This document shows, piece after piece, positions 10,334 through 21,499 of a DNA stretch of 64,000 nt. This DNA comes from Cubamyces lactineus (Eukaryota > Basidiomycota > Agaricomycetes > Polyporales > Polyporaceae), in the NCBI GenBank assembly GCA_022376465.1, contig JACDTU010000004.1, positions 1,240,001 through 1,304,000 of the forward strand, read 5' to 3'. Both the position numbers and the translations under genes were made by a program. How positions within the stretch are numbered: the first letter of the stretch is position 1; every line of letters begins with the position of its first letter. The notes under the pieces are model-generated. The model was not told the origin of the DNA, ran no database searches, and saw nothing but the letters and a program-made list of their open reading frames with translations.

Positions 10334-12621
10334 ATGCAACCACCTCACATTCCTCACACATCCTTCCATCCGGGAGCCCTAGCACCCGCACCGACCCTTA
10401 CCGTCAATCCTGCGCAGGCATACAGCACAACACATGCCTCCGCCCCTCCTTCTACTTCTGCGAGTGCCATAGCTCGGCCCACGCAAATTTCTCGCAACCA
10501 CTCCGTCACGAACGGTACCCTCAACCTTGACCCTGTCCCTGGGGACGCCGGTACCACATTCATTCGTCCTCCATTCACCGACTTCCCTGGCTCCGAGAAT
10601 CACAAAGGTGGCCTGACGTACACCCTCATGGCGGCCAACCCCGAGTGGTTCCTCGACGTCCGCGACTTCGTTGGCGAGAACGCCGTCGGCTACCCGACTC
10701 AGCTAGAGCCCCCAAGGGGCTGGTGTCCAACGAAGAAGAAGGATGCCAAGGACGGCTGGAAAGATGGAGAAGAGCCCAGGTTGAGGTGCACCTTCTGTCG
10801 ACGCACCTACGCCGGGGTCAACGCAAAAAGCATGTGGCGACGTCACGTCTACGAGAAACACAAGGTGCCCATGGCTAACAGGCGGGACACTGGGGAGCGC
10901 ATTGGCGGTAGAGGTGGTCGAAGTGCGAACAGTACGTCAGCGCATACCGTCTTGTCTACTTACTCTAATTCTCGACTCTGTGTGTAGAGGAGAACAAGGT
11001 AGCCACGCTCAGGACTGTAGAGTCCGAGAAGGCTGGTCCTCAGGCCGAAGAAGTGGAAAAACCTGTTCGTCGCTCTGCATCTATGGAGTTGCCCGTCCTT
11101 AGGCCACCCGCGGAGCCTGCGAGTCCTGGCCCGTCGCAAGCATATGCACCCGAATCCTCTACGAGCTCCTCCGCTCTCGCATTCTACGAAACGACAGCGC
11201 TCAGTGCTCCGGTGCTTGACCAAGAACTCTACAACAGAGTATTCCGAACTCCTGATGTCTTCGACCTTCTGACCAGCGGGAGATTCGAAGAAGCGGCCCT
11301 TTGCGGGACTCCTCCTCAGACCCCTGGCCTCTCTCCTAGCAAGTCTTCCGCTAGCAAGTTCAACATCCCCCCGGAGTCACCATACGATCCGCTACGGACA
11401 CCGGCCTTTCGTCATTCGCCCGCCCGCCTTCCATCAGATCAGCCCTGGAGGGCCTCGAGTGCCGCAGTTAACCAAGCGGTGAGGCAGCTCACACTGGGCA
11501 TGCTCGTTTGTGGGGAGGCGAGCCCCAACGTTCGCGGGCTTGACGTGAGCCCCATTGTCATCGTTCCTGCCAGCGAGCGCAAGAAACGCAGCATCTTCAG
11601 TCCACCCACACAGCAAACCCCAGGCCCCGAGCGAAGGCTGGCTCTGCTCGACGCGCTGAGCGAGCAAGAGCCTGACATGCTCTTCCCTTCCCCTCGGAGA
11701 CTCTTTGCGGATCCTGACCGAACGGATCAGACTTCTTCGATCATCGCACGTATGGGGGACTTCTCTTGGTCTTCGCCTAGTAAGGACTTTGGGAACTCGT
11801 TATGGTCGATGGCCACGCCTGCAGGGGAAGTTGAAGATCCTTTCAAAGCATATCTTCACCTTTCTCCTGCGCCGAAGGTCGCAGGAGACTCTTCGCCTGC
11901 CCATCCTCCTTCTAGCAGTACAAGTGCTAGCCCTGCCTCGCGCAAGAAGTCTGACATCTCCTCTATCTTCGCGGACTTCCTCCAATCACCCACTCCGCCA
12001 TCGGGCCTCAGCCGCGCCTCTGCTTCATTGTCAAGGCTTCGCTACGAGGTATTCCCCGCTGCCGACAAGGACGTTGAGATGGCTGCAGCGGATGACGTTC
12101 CGTCATTGGCGGAGCCGGCAACTTTAGGCCCCAGCACCCCGCCGCGACTCTCTGAGCATTCTCATAGACGATCGGACAGCAGCTCAAGTGCCGATGCGAA
12201 CGACGTGCCAAGTTCGAGCGCCCCGCCCAGCAGTGGAAGTGGCAAAGCCCCCGTCAGCTCGAGCGGCAGTGCGAGCATTCACAGCCGCAGGGACAGCAGT
12301 CCTTTCCAATTCGGTTCTCACGGCCGGCAGCGTAGCAGCTCTAGCGCAGGCCCGAGTTCCAGCTCCAGCTCTCACAAGAGCGGCCATGGTTTATCGGCGG
12401 CAACCGTTGGTTTGATGGACAAGATCCTTGGGCAAAGGTCTCAACGTCGCCGGACGAGCCATAACCACGATAGCGACGTGGCGGTAGACGCAATGGGCAG
12501 CCCCTTCAAGCTTGGAAGGAAGACATCTCGTAACGAGTTCTTCTACAGTATCGACGGCGACTGTGAGATGCAAGAGGCCCAGCCAAAGAAGCGTCGCAAG
12601 ACCATCAGTGGCCGTGACTAG
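10334..12621 (+). CDS. C2H2-like zinc-finger protein with KEN box, function unknown
   Basis: Two exons (10334-10931 and 10988-12621) encode 743 residues. Around residues 155-180 is one finger-like motif, LRCTFCRRTYAGVNAKSMWR followed by RHVYEKH (C-x2-C-x12-H-x4-H spacing). A conserved-looking tract precedes it (GGLTYTLMAANPEWFLDVRD). The rest is serine/proline-rich and probably disordered, with many SP and TP sites (TPPQTPGLSPSKS, FSPPTQQTPGPE). Splicing creates the tripeptide KEN in SANKENKVATL, a possible APC/C degron. A basic C-terminus (KKRRKTISGRD) could be a nuclear signal. The likely class is a nuclear regulator; I do not recognise a named orthologue. Confidence 0.85.
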
Positions 12622-14196
12622 GCGTCGCGTCTTTCCCATCCTTGAAACCCCGTCGTTGTGTCTGCCCACGCTAATCGCTCTAGACCGCCCACATGTCGCT
12701 CAACGCTCTGGCCGCTTTGCCCGATGCTGTCTATTCAAACCCATCCGCCATCCGCTAAGCTCGCATGCTTCCCCTGCTCGTCGCCATTTCGCTGTCGTTG
12801 TCTTATGAAGAATCAGTCGTCCCGTTGTGCTGTTTGGTCGTATCGCTATGTCTACACTCCGTCTCCAGTTCCCATCTCGTTATCTCGCGCGTCGAAGCTC
12901 TTGGATTTCGCGCGACGCGGGCCTCCGGCGCAACCAGCGACGCCGTTGTACTCCCTTCACCACCGGACGTAGAGCCCCGCGCAGGCGAAGGCGCTCCCGT
13001 CCCGAGGTCCCAGCGCCCGCTCCTATGCAGTCCTCTCTTCTCTAGGGCGCTTCTTCTATGTACTACCACCACCATCCCTTCCTACCCTAGATGTCCCCGT
13101 AATTTCTTGAGTTTCCCCCCATTTGTCCCCGAGTATTCTCTCCTCCTGGTTACCGCGCTCTGATTACTTCGTTCTCCCTCGACCTCCCCGTATTTATCAA
13201 CTTGACTAACTCACCTTGGTTCGTCTCGTCTCCACCCCTCGGTCGCCCTCGTCAGTGTCGTCTTAGGATGCATTGACGGCGGGCGGCACCCTAGGCCTAT
13301 AGGCAGCTCCCTCAACCCTCTTCCCGAATTTCCCCATCTATTCGTATTGTGAAAGAATATTGTCTTGTCGTCCCGTCCGTCTCTCTCGATCGCGTCTCGA
13401 AGTATGTATTAGTGACTCCCCCATCCCCTCGTCTCGCTCGCGCGCCTCTAACCTCCTCTACTGTTTCCATGGCGTTTTCCACGTATCGATCCTCTCAGAG
13501 TTTGCGTTTCCGTTAGTTATACGTAGCGTACCGGACAGCACAGCACCGATAGCTGGTAGTATGTTCGATCAATGACATCTGTGGCCTAAATTGTTCACGA
13601 CGCTTCGTGTGTGCAGCCACTGCATGTAGCATATTCACTGAAAATCAGCTTGCTCAGAGGTTCAGACCAGTGAGATGTCTGAGATGGAAACATAGATGTA
13701 TATTCATGGGTTTCTTTTGCTTCATACACATCGAGAGGAGAGGAGAGAGGAGACTAGAGACTACTAAACGAGTGACGGGGTGCAGCAAATCAAGACGCGC
13801 AAAGAGGACACACAAGGCGAGCAAAGTATGCACAGCGAACGAGAAGAGGGGCGACGGAGGGTAGCGGGGAGGGGGGTGCGGATGGGGCCGGTATCAAGTA
13901 TCGAACAGCGCAGAAAAGAGGGAAACCGGATAAAACGAGAAGCAAGCGACGAGAGACGCGATAACGAGACAAACGGGCGGATATGGACAAAACGAAAAGA
14001 AACCACAAAGTCATTAGAAGTCGTCATGTGGATGCGGATGCGAGGGGAGCAGGAGGGAGACATGTGCAATGCGGATGAGATGAGGATGGTGGTGATGCAT
14101 ATAGATGCGGGAAGAGAGGATTGTCCTGTGCACCTCTATGTATGAAGTGGGAGGGGGAAATGTAGAGTGTGAGGGTGTAGGTGTGAGAGGGGGCGG
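12622..14196. other. Convergent 3' intergenic region, strand-asymmetric composition
   Basis: This is about 1.6 kb between the stops of the zinc-finger gene and BYR4. The left part (to about 13500) is CT-rich and the right part (about 13735-14190) AG-rich on the plus strand. Each gene is thus followed by pyrimidine-rich sequence on its own sense strand. Reading frames in it are short and compositionally biased; I see no gene. Confidence 0.6.
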
Positions 14197-17017
14197 TTAG
14201 TATTGCCGTGTGGCTAGCGCGCGGATCTCGTAGAGATACGAGCGGTCCACCTCGGTGAAGACGTCGTGACTGACGGCGAGCCAACCCTTCAGTTCGGTTC
14301 GGTGGCGCTCCTCCGCTATGCGACACTTCTCGACAAACGAGTCGTCGACGTCGCATACCATGGACGCGCGTGAACAGCGGTCGCTCTCCGACTCGGACAT
14401 GCTTCGTGTGTGGCTGCGTGCAGGGCTTGGTGCCTCTATGCGCGATGAGGTTGACGACTGATCTGAGGGCGCGGTGGATCCGCCCTGGAGTTGCTGGCTT
14501 GCGCGGATGGTGTTCGCACGCGCCTCCCAGTCGTCGTCATCTTCGTCGTCGGCCAGTTCGGCGAACACGTCTGGCTCTTCTTCGTCCGGCGGAAGTGTTG
14601 ATATCCAGCACATGCGTTGTGGATCAAAGATCATGTTGCCAACGACGCGAGCACCGGAAGCAAAGGAGCCCACTGGTGAGCCTATTGAGGAGCCAGTGAG
14701 GTGCGTGATAAGCGCGGGTCGTGTGGAGGTGCCGGTGGCTGCGTCGAAGTCGCGAAGGGCTTGGTCATTGCCCTCCCAACGGAGAGTGACTGGGTTCCAC
14801 TTCATCTCTCCAACGACTGTGAGAACACAGAGGGTTAGCACGAAGCCGGGCGGATGGGCTATGAAGCTGAATGATATACTCGCCTTTTGTTGCACCAGCG
14901 CCACCCAAATTGCGGATAAGCGTAGGTTTCCGTCTCGTTTGGCCCGGGGAAGCCAACTTCTTGCGCTTTGCGCTGGCCTCCCCATCCGCCGCCGCCGCCT
15001 TGCGATCCCGATCTGCTTTTGTCGGCTCAGGGGGCGGTTTTGACGGAAACTCAATACGACCAGTGCGCTTTAGCGTCTTCGATGGTCCGGGCGCTTTTGA
15101 CGATTCTATGGGTTCCAAGGAAACATGAAAGGCGTGTCAAACCATGCTGTTCTTCCTCAAACCCGATGGAGACCACTCACCCGTACCGCTCCCAGAGAAC
15201 TCGCGCGTTTTCGCTTTACGGCGGATGGTGCCTGTAGCAGACGCGTCCGCCGCAGAGGACTTGGGATATGAGGCGCCCGGGATACGGTTCCCGTATCCTT
15301 TTGGCTGCACTCGGTATTTGCCTTCCTTGTCACGATCGGTAGGGAGGTCGTCAAAGCCGTCGAGCTCTGTGCCATCTCCATACGTACGCTGTCGTTTGGG
15401 CTTCTTGAGCACTTTGGGGGCGCTCGGTATGGGCAGGCTCGAGCTCTGGCTGTGGCGGATCTTGAAAGACTTGACCGATGTCGCGGAAGGCGGGCGGGGT
15501 GGAGGTAATGGTGATGTTGATCGGGGTAGCATTTGAGCAGCAGGTGCTGCTGATGATGTCGGGAAGACATTGGAGATGGGAGCGCGAGACTTCATACGCG
15601 ATGAGGACGTCGGCATCGTGAGTCTGAGCGCCGCGGGGTTGGATGACGGTGTTGAGGGTCTTGTGGGGGGAACGTTATACTCCAAACCATACATTCGACT
15701 GGTTGTAGAGCTAGTGTGTGCCGCCTTTGCCCTAGATGATGCCGTCGGTGTCTCGTAGCGAGCGACGGGAAATGCGCTTGCCGCAGCAGAATCCGCCCGG
15801 GAGCCTGACGCTTGGGACTGACTGGATTCTGACAAAGACGGCAACGACGCTTTCCGCCCTAGCCTCCGCGTCTGCGGCGGCGACGCGGGTTTGAGACCAG
15901 AATGCGACTTCTGTACTCGCAAGCTCCCCGGTTTCGGCGCGAGGAAAGTCATTGTGGTGGGGGACGCGACAGCCTGGCTGTACGTCTGCGAGCGCGTAGG
16001 CTGTGCAGGCCTACTACTAGAGGGCGGGGAAGGAGGGGTGACCGGGGAGGTTATCCGGCGGAGCTGCGACATGGAGGAGATGGGAGGGTTGTTGGGAGAC
16101 TTGGCCCGATCGCCCTTCAACCGCGATGGCGGACGAAGGGCTGTAGGAGGTCGAGGCGGTGCGCTCTTGCTCCGAGAAGAGGCAGTGGGACGTAGAACGG
16201 ACTGAGCGTTCTGGAGGAGCCGACTTGGGCTGAGCTCCGTTTCGTTGTCGATCACAAGACCGATTTCGAAATCGTCCTCGGGATCAGGACTGACCACCTT
16301 CACTCGTTCGTCGGCAAAGGTAGTCTGCTTCTTCAGTTCCAGGATTTTGCCCAACTTCTTCGCTCCGTGACCGGACTCAAACAGTCCTGTCGGGACATCA
16401 AGACCCTCGAGGATATCCTCCTCATCTTCGTCATCTTCGGTCTCCGTCTCCGGAAGAGACGCCGAGGTGTAATTCGACGATGGTGAGTGATCGGCGAAGC
16501 CCAGAGACGAATACGCATCGGATGACTGAGAGGAGCTTGTCTGGTCCTTGTCGCCCCACTCGAGAGAGGACTTTGATGTGCGGTGGGCGAGGGAAAGCGG
16601 TCGGAGGGAAAGGGTCGTCAAGTCTTCGGGTAGCGCGAAGCCGTCCTCGAAGTCCTCGTCGATAGTATCAGGCGGAGGTTTGGGTGCCTGGGGCTTCGGA
16701 AGAGCGGTGACCTTGATGGTGGAGACACCCTCATCGTCTTCATCATCGGCAGGTGAGGGGGAGGGAGGGGGGCGGATGGTGAACATCTGGGGGGTAGGCT
16801 GGGTAGATCCTGACCTCGCAGCCATACCCTGACGAACGAGCTCAGCCTTAGCACCTCCTGTCTGGCCCAGGTCCATCTCGACGTCCCAGTCCTCCTCCTC
16901 CTTGTCGGACTCGGCGTCAGAAGCGTGGATGGGGTCGCCGTCGGGGAAGTCGAAATCGGCGTCGGCCCACTCCTCCTTGGGAAGGACGATTGTGGGTGCG
17001 GGGATAGTAGTAGTCAT
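14197..17017 (-). CDS. BYR4: BYR4/BFA1-like cytokinesis regulator (GAP subunit)
   Basis: Three exons encode about 890 residues starting MTTTIPAPTIVLPKEEWADA. Features match fungal Byr4: an acidic N-terminus with DFDFPDGD, an internal segment DTIDEDFEDGFALPEDL, a long disordered Ser/Pro middle (QLRRITSPVTPPSPPSSSRP), repeat-like FEIGLVIDNETELSP, and a conserved C-terminus VVGEMKWNPVTLRWEGN. That C-terminus is followed by GNMIFDPQRMCWISTLP and DVFAELADDEDDD. In S. pombe, Byr4 with Cdc16 forms the GTPase-activating complex for Spg1 that restrains septation at the spindle pole body. Reaching the conserved C-terminus requires removing 14817-14883, which begins with GC rather than GT. The last codons are CGG CAA TAC before the stop at 14197-14199. 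Confidence 0.85.
14817..14883 (-). other. Non-canonical GC-AG intron in BYR4
   Basis: On the minus strand the exon ends ACAAAAG and the intron starts GCGAGTATATC and ends CTCACAG. Only this junction joins TK to the conserved VVGEMKWNP in frame. The nearby GT donor puts the downstream sequence in a frame that stops after about 17 codons. Confidence 0.6.
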
Positions 17018-17409
17018 GTTGGTGGAACAATGGGAGGTAGTGCACAGTATTACGCCCGAGGATAGGCAGAGATTAGGATGAGGCTGTCGGGTACGATTGA
17101 GAGAGATGGGAAAGAGCGGAATGACTTATTGGCCGTGCATAGGTGGCGGAGCGGGTGAAAAGGCGATGCGAGGGAAAGACGAATACGAGAGAGGCCCAGT
17201 GAGTTGACTAAAGGCGCGAGCGGGACAAGGTCTGGCTGCGAAGGATGTGGGCGAGAGCAAACAGCGATGGCAGAAAAGCCGTGGAGGCGAGGCGAGGGCG
17301 AGAGGAAGGGCGAGAATGCGTTGTCCGTGAGTAAACACGCCGTCTCCACACAGGCCCAGGCGCACAAACACCATGTACAAACACATACAAACACTACAGC
17401 TCCCAGCGC

Positions 17410-20400
17410 CTAGTACGGCATCAGGCGCCGCAACTCCCGTGCATTATTCTCATCCACCTCCCCCTCAGCCTCATTCTCCCTCCGTCTTTCCACTCGCCCA
17501 TTCTCCCCACTCCATTCTCCAACAACCTCGTCTATTCCAATTCGCATACGCACCCCCCGCTCCGCCATTGTGTCCGCCCATTCGTTCAGCTCCCGCGCGC
17601 TGAACTGTGCTCGCAATGGACCGAATGCGACTAGGTACAGTTCTGCGACCCGAGTTTGTTGAGACGGGCGTGGCATGTTACGGAGACGCTTCGCATATTC
17701 ATTACGCACCTTTTACGAGCGGACATTCCCCTACTGCGCGGAAAAGAAGCTTCTTCGCCCGCTCCGGCTGCCCCGCCCTTAGCTCAAACGCGACGAACAA
17801 CTTCCATAGTATCGCGCTCCCTCGCGTCCTGTCCCGTTCAACGTGTCAGCAGCCAGCATACCCCAGACAATGTGCATGGACGACGCACCTCTCGTCTTCC
17901 GCGGCTGCTGAGAGCCCGCTTCGCGTGCGCTCAATTTCCGCCACCCAGCGTCCCTTCTCCCATCCCGCCACCCACACCTCCGCTACTCGTCTCGCCACGC
18001 CCTTCTCCTTCCCGGTCCCATCCGCCGCTGTCTCTCCCAGAGTAGCACGAACTCGTCCCCATATACCTTGTCCTTTCTCAGCCTCGAGAAACACGCCCAG
18101 CACTGCAGTATTCGTTGGATACTCATCAATAGCTCGTTCCGCACGCTCTCGCAGTAGCGCCGGTGGCGTCGGGTTCTTGAGCACGACCGAATGGTTGTAC
18201 AACAGCGATAACGACGCCACGGTGAGGCCTTCATGCGCAGGCGTGCCATGTTGCAATGCATTGAGGTACGAGTCGAACAGCGACAGGGCTGACTGCGGCG
18301 TAGACGTGAGTAGCTCGAGAAGCGCCGCGAGCTTGATCCACGGCGCACGTTCCTTCCAGTGTGCGCGCAGCAGTCGAGTCGTCAGAGAATTCTCGATCTC
18401 TCGTTTGGCACGAAGGACGGCAATCCCGCCTGAACCAGCGACCCCAGCAGACCGTATAATGACCTGCAACGCGGCGTCGTCGTTGCGCTCCAGCCACTCC
18501 ATCTGCGCCCAGTCCCACCACAGTACAGATTCCGCAGGGCGGTGTTGGCAGGTAGAGCCTAGGATGGTGTGATACACCTTCCGGGCATCGTTAGGTCGAC
18601 CCCGTAGGTACTCCATACGTGCGTGAGCAGCCCAGTGGGGTAACGAATCAGGCCGACTGGCAAGCAGCGTCTTGGACACTTTGAGTGCTCTACAGATACA
18701 TTAGATACTGCCAAAGGAGAGACAGTGGGTATGAGCACGCACCCTTTGAGGCTGACAGCTGCTTCGAAAGCGAGGTTGAGGACGTCCCACTCGTGGTCTT
18801 CTTGTGATATGCGGCACTGTTTGAAGATCTCCCTGACGAGAGCAACGTCGATGCCCTGGACATCCTCGCTAGTCCACATCGTCCACTTCGCGGGTCCCAC
18901 ACTATCGAAAGGCTCGACAGCACCAGATCCCCAATACTTGACGGGACCGAATCCGCTTCCATACTCCCTCTCCCGACCTACCAGCACACCCGCCTGAGCA
19001 TCTGCAGTTATCCGGCGCGCAGATGATTCATCTGGGAAGATCGAGCCCAAGTATGACGGTGCGACGAGATGTGAATACGCCCAGCGATCGTCGGTGTTCT
19101 CCTCTAGACGCTCAGAAAGGGAGGCGAGGAAGCCAGGGATGTGCAGCCCAGCGAACGCAAGCCAGATCCGCCGAAAGACGTCCCGAGCGCGGTCAGAGCT
19201 CACAGAGATAAGCAGGGGCCGGATATCGGAGAAGAGCACAACAGCATAGGGGTCAGCACTTTCGTCATCGTCCACTGACCGTAAAGACAATGTGCGAGTG
19301 CGGTCAGCTAAGCTTTCTGATGCGGCCCACCTGGTGTAGGGGTCGACGATGCGTTCGTCTAGGCCGACTGGCTTGCTGGGAGTTGGTGGTGGCAGGTCTG
19401 GACGGTTGGAGGATTCCCATGCAGACCACCCGGTGGCACTAGGCTCGCCTACGCGCGGTACTTCCGAGTCCCAGAACTCTTCAAGACTGTCTAGTTGCTC
19501 CTCGAATGACTTGTTCGCGAGCGCAGCCGGCATGTGATACAAGCTTAGGTATCGTGAACAACCTGGAGAATATGATCAGAATGTATGCACCTACTATTCG
19601 GCTTGTGCTTGGAATAGGGCGTTTGCGCGCTCGATATAGCCTGACCGACATTAGCGAGATACAAAGTTCTGATGTTGTTCGCATGGACTCACCTGCGTCT
19701 CGCAATGCAACCCCGACTCGCCACAGAACTCTGAGCGGCCCAACTTCGTCCTGGTGGAAAGACAGAGCGCGCACGATTCTCCTCGCATCTTCCGCGACTT
19801 CTGTCAGCAGGTTCTTACTAGTCCTGACCCTCCAATCCAGCCATGCCATCCAGATTTCGATATCGTTTACTTGCACGGCGTCATCCCACTCCGCATCGAG
19901 CTTGCTATCGTTCCATAGTTCCTCGCCTGCCTTCATGTACTTCAGACGTAAAATTGTCGACCGCGCGTTGCTTGAATGCGCAGCGAGTGCTCGAGAGAGA
20001 ACAGAGATGGTGATCTCTGCACGAGCTTTGGAGGCATTCTTTGTGCCGATTGGAACAGTTGTCAACGTGTGTGAGAGCAGTGAGAGCCATGCAGGTATGT
20101 CATCCGGCTTTGCAGCAAGCCTCTCCTCGAGAGCCTTGAGCGTTGCCTGTAGCGACGTAAGAGGAGTCGTGTCCGAATCGTCGTCGGAGCTTGCGCTCTC
20201 TTCTGAGGACGAGGAGTCATCTGTGTCCGGGTCACGCTGTTTGCTGAGCTCAATCTCCCGGTATGACTGGTCGTCTTGGCGCTGGCGATGTGTAGTGATC
20301 CGTAAGAAACCATCCTCTTCATAGTACTTGAACCTATCCTCCGAGGACGCCAACAGCCTGCGTGTAGGACCTGCAGCTAGCATGCGGCGCGCACTTGGAT

Positions 20401-21087
20401 CTGTAAGTTCCGGCATCTGCAATGCATTTGGTCAGTAAGTACGGGTCCTATCAAGCGGAGTCAATCCTTACCCTCCGCCTTCCGGACAATGCGACCTCTA
20501 CTCCTCCTCGCCCGCGATAGACGACGGACAAGCCAGAGGGTAGTCCCAGGACCTTTCGGCCACCTTCCGTTTCGTTAGTTGTCGTTGCGAGATAGTAGTC
20601 AGTACTCACCATCGACCAAACGATACTTGGGGACGTCTCCCGCGTGCAAGCCACCATATCGCACGTTCAGCGGGTCTCCTTTACGATCCGTGATGTACAG
20701 CAGACCCTCCTTGAAGCTTGACATAGATAATGCAGATTCTTCTGCGCGTCCGTATCGACGGTCTTCGTCGGCCTTCCTCCGTTCATCGTCACTCCCGCCA
20801 TATCCCTGATGTCGAGAGGGAGAGCGACTCCTGCGCCTGTGCCTATGCTCACTGCGGTCGCCCACCTTATCCTCGCGTTTGCCGTGTTTCTCATGCTTGT
20901 GCTTATGTTTCCTCCTCTTACGCTCTCCGTCCGAGTCTGCGTCGTCCCCTCTCTCCTTCTTCCTGCTATGTTTCTTGTCTTTCTCCCGGTTGTCTGACTG
21001 TGGTGGTGGCGGGCGCGTACTCGGCCCAGGGTCGAGTTCAGGGAAGCTGGTGAACGACGGGAAGGAGGTGAACGAGGGCGCAGACAT
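17410..21087 (-). CDS. NRDE2: NRDE2-family protein (HAT-repeat RNA-metabolism factor)
   Basis: About eight introns split a protein of roughly 1,050-1,100 residues. The N-terminus MSAPSFTSFPSFTSFPELDP precedes a lysine/arginine/histidine-rich stretch (KRRKHKHKHEKHGKRED) and RYGRAEESALSMSSF. Next comes the NRDE2 core LYITDRKGDPLNVRYGGLH, FKYYEEDGFLRITTHRQRQD, IPAWLSLLSHTLTTV and RSTILRLKYMKAGEELW. Helical half-a-TPR (HAT) repeats follow, such as IEIWMAWLDWRVRTSKNLL, VREIFKQCRISQEDHEW and ALSLFDSYLNAL. The C-terminal exons give LWKLFVAFELRAGQPERAKK and LYLVAFGPLRAQFSARELNE, with the stop at 17410-17412. The family acts in nuclear RNA surveillance and RNAi-linked silencing with MTR4-type helicases. 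It is divergent from VPS18. Confidence 0.9.
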
Positions 21088-21220
21088 TGTCGTTGCACCG
21101 TCTTATAGCATACGGTCAGGGGATGAAACCAGCGACCGTGTACCCGCGTTGAATGTATGGGTCTGGGTTCGAGTAGGTCGGCAAGCTTGAAGGACTTGAT
21201 CATGAGTAGCAGCGTCAAGC

Positions 21221-21226
21221 CACGTG
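21221..21226. promoter_or_regulatory. CACGTG palindrome in the NRDE2/VPS18 divergent promoter
   Basis: CACGTG lies 134 bp upstream of the NRDE2 ATG and 274 bp upstream of the VPS18 ATG. The distance to NRDE2 matches that of the other copies in this window. Confidence 0.45.
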
Positions 21227-21499
21227 CGCGTGCATCATGAGCGCTTGCTTTCCCCGGTGTGTCGCGTCTGCGGCTCGCGTACGCCATCCGCTCTACCCTT
21301 TCCCTTGAGGCTGCGGGCAGGTGGCATACGCTCGCATTCATAATACCTGGCTTGGAAGGGCTACTCTGGACTAATACTACTCCGAAGTCTTGAGACGCGC
21401 TTTTGAGCTCTGGTGCATCGGGGAATCTTGACGAATACTGATTGACCTGCCCTGCGCACACCTCCGCCTCTCGGTTGCACTTACTCTGGGATCCCGACC

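Noticed and set aside
12765..13163. 132-codon frame downstream of the zinc-finger gene
   Set aside because: Ser/Leu-rich translation of a CT-rich 3' region, no conserved features.
13735..14190. Purine-rich stretch considered as a repeat or satellite
   Set aside because: No repeating unit; it is compositional and mirrors the CT-rich 3' side of the converging gene.
17607..18572. 321-codon plus-strand frame
   Set aside because: Antisense to the C-terminal exons of NRDE2, which are conserved; a shadow frame.
21165..21182. GGGTTCGAGT resembling a tRNA T-arm
   Set aside because: No matching acceptor stem, D-arm or anticodon arm upstream.
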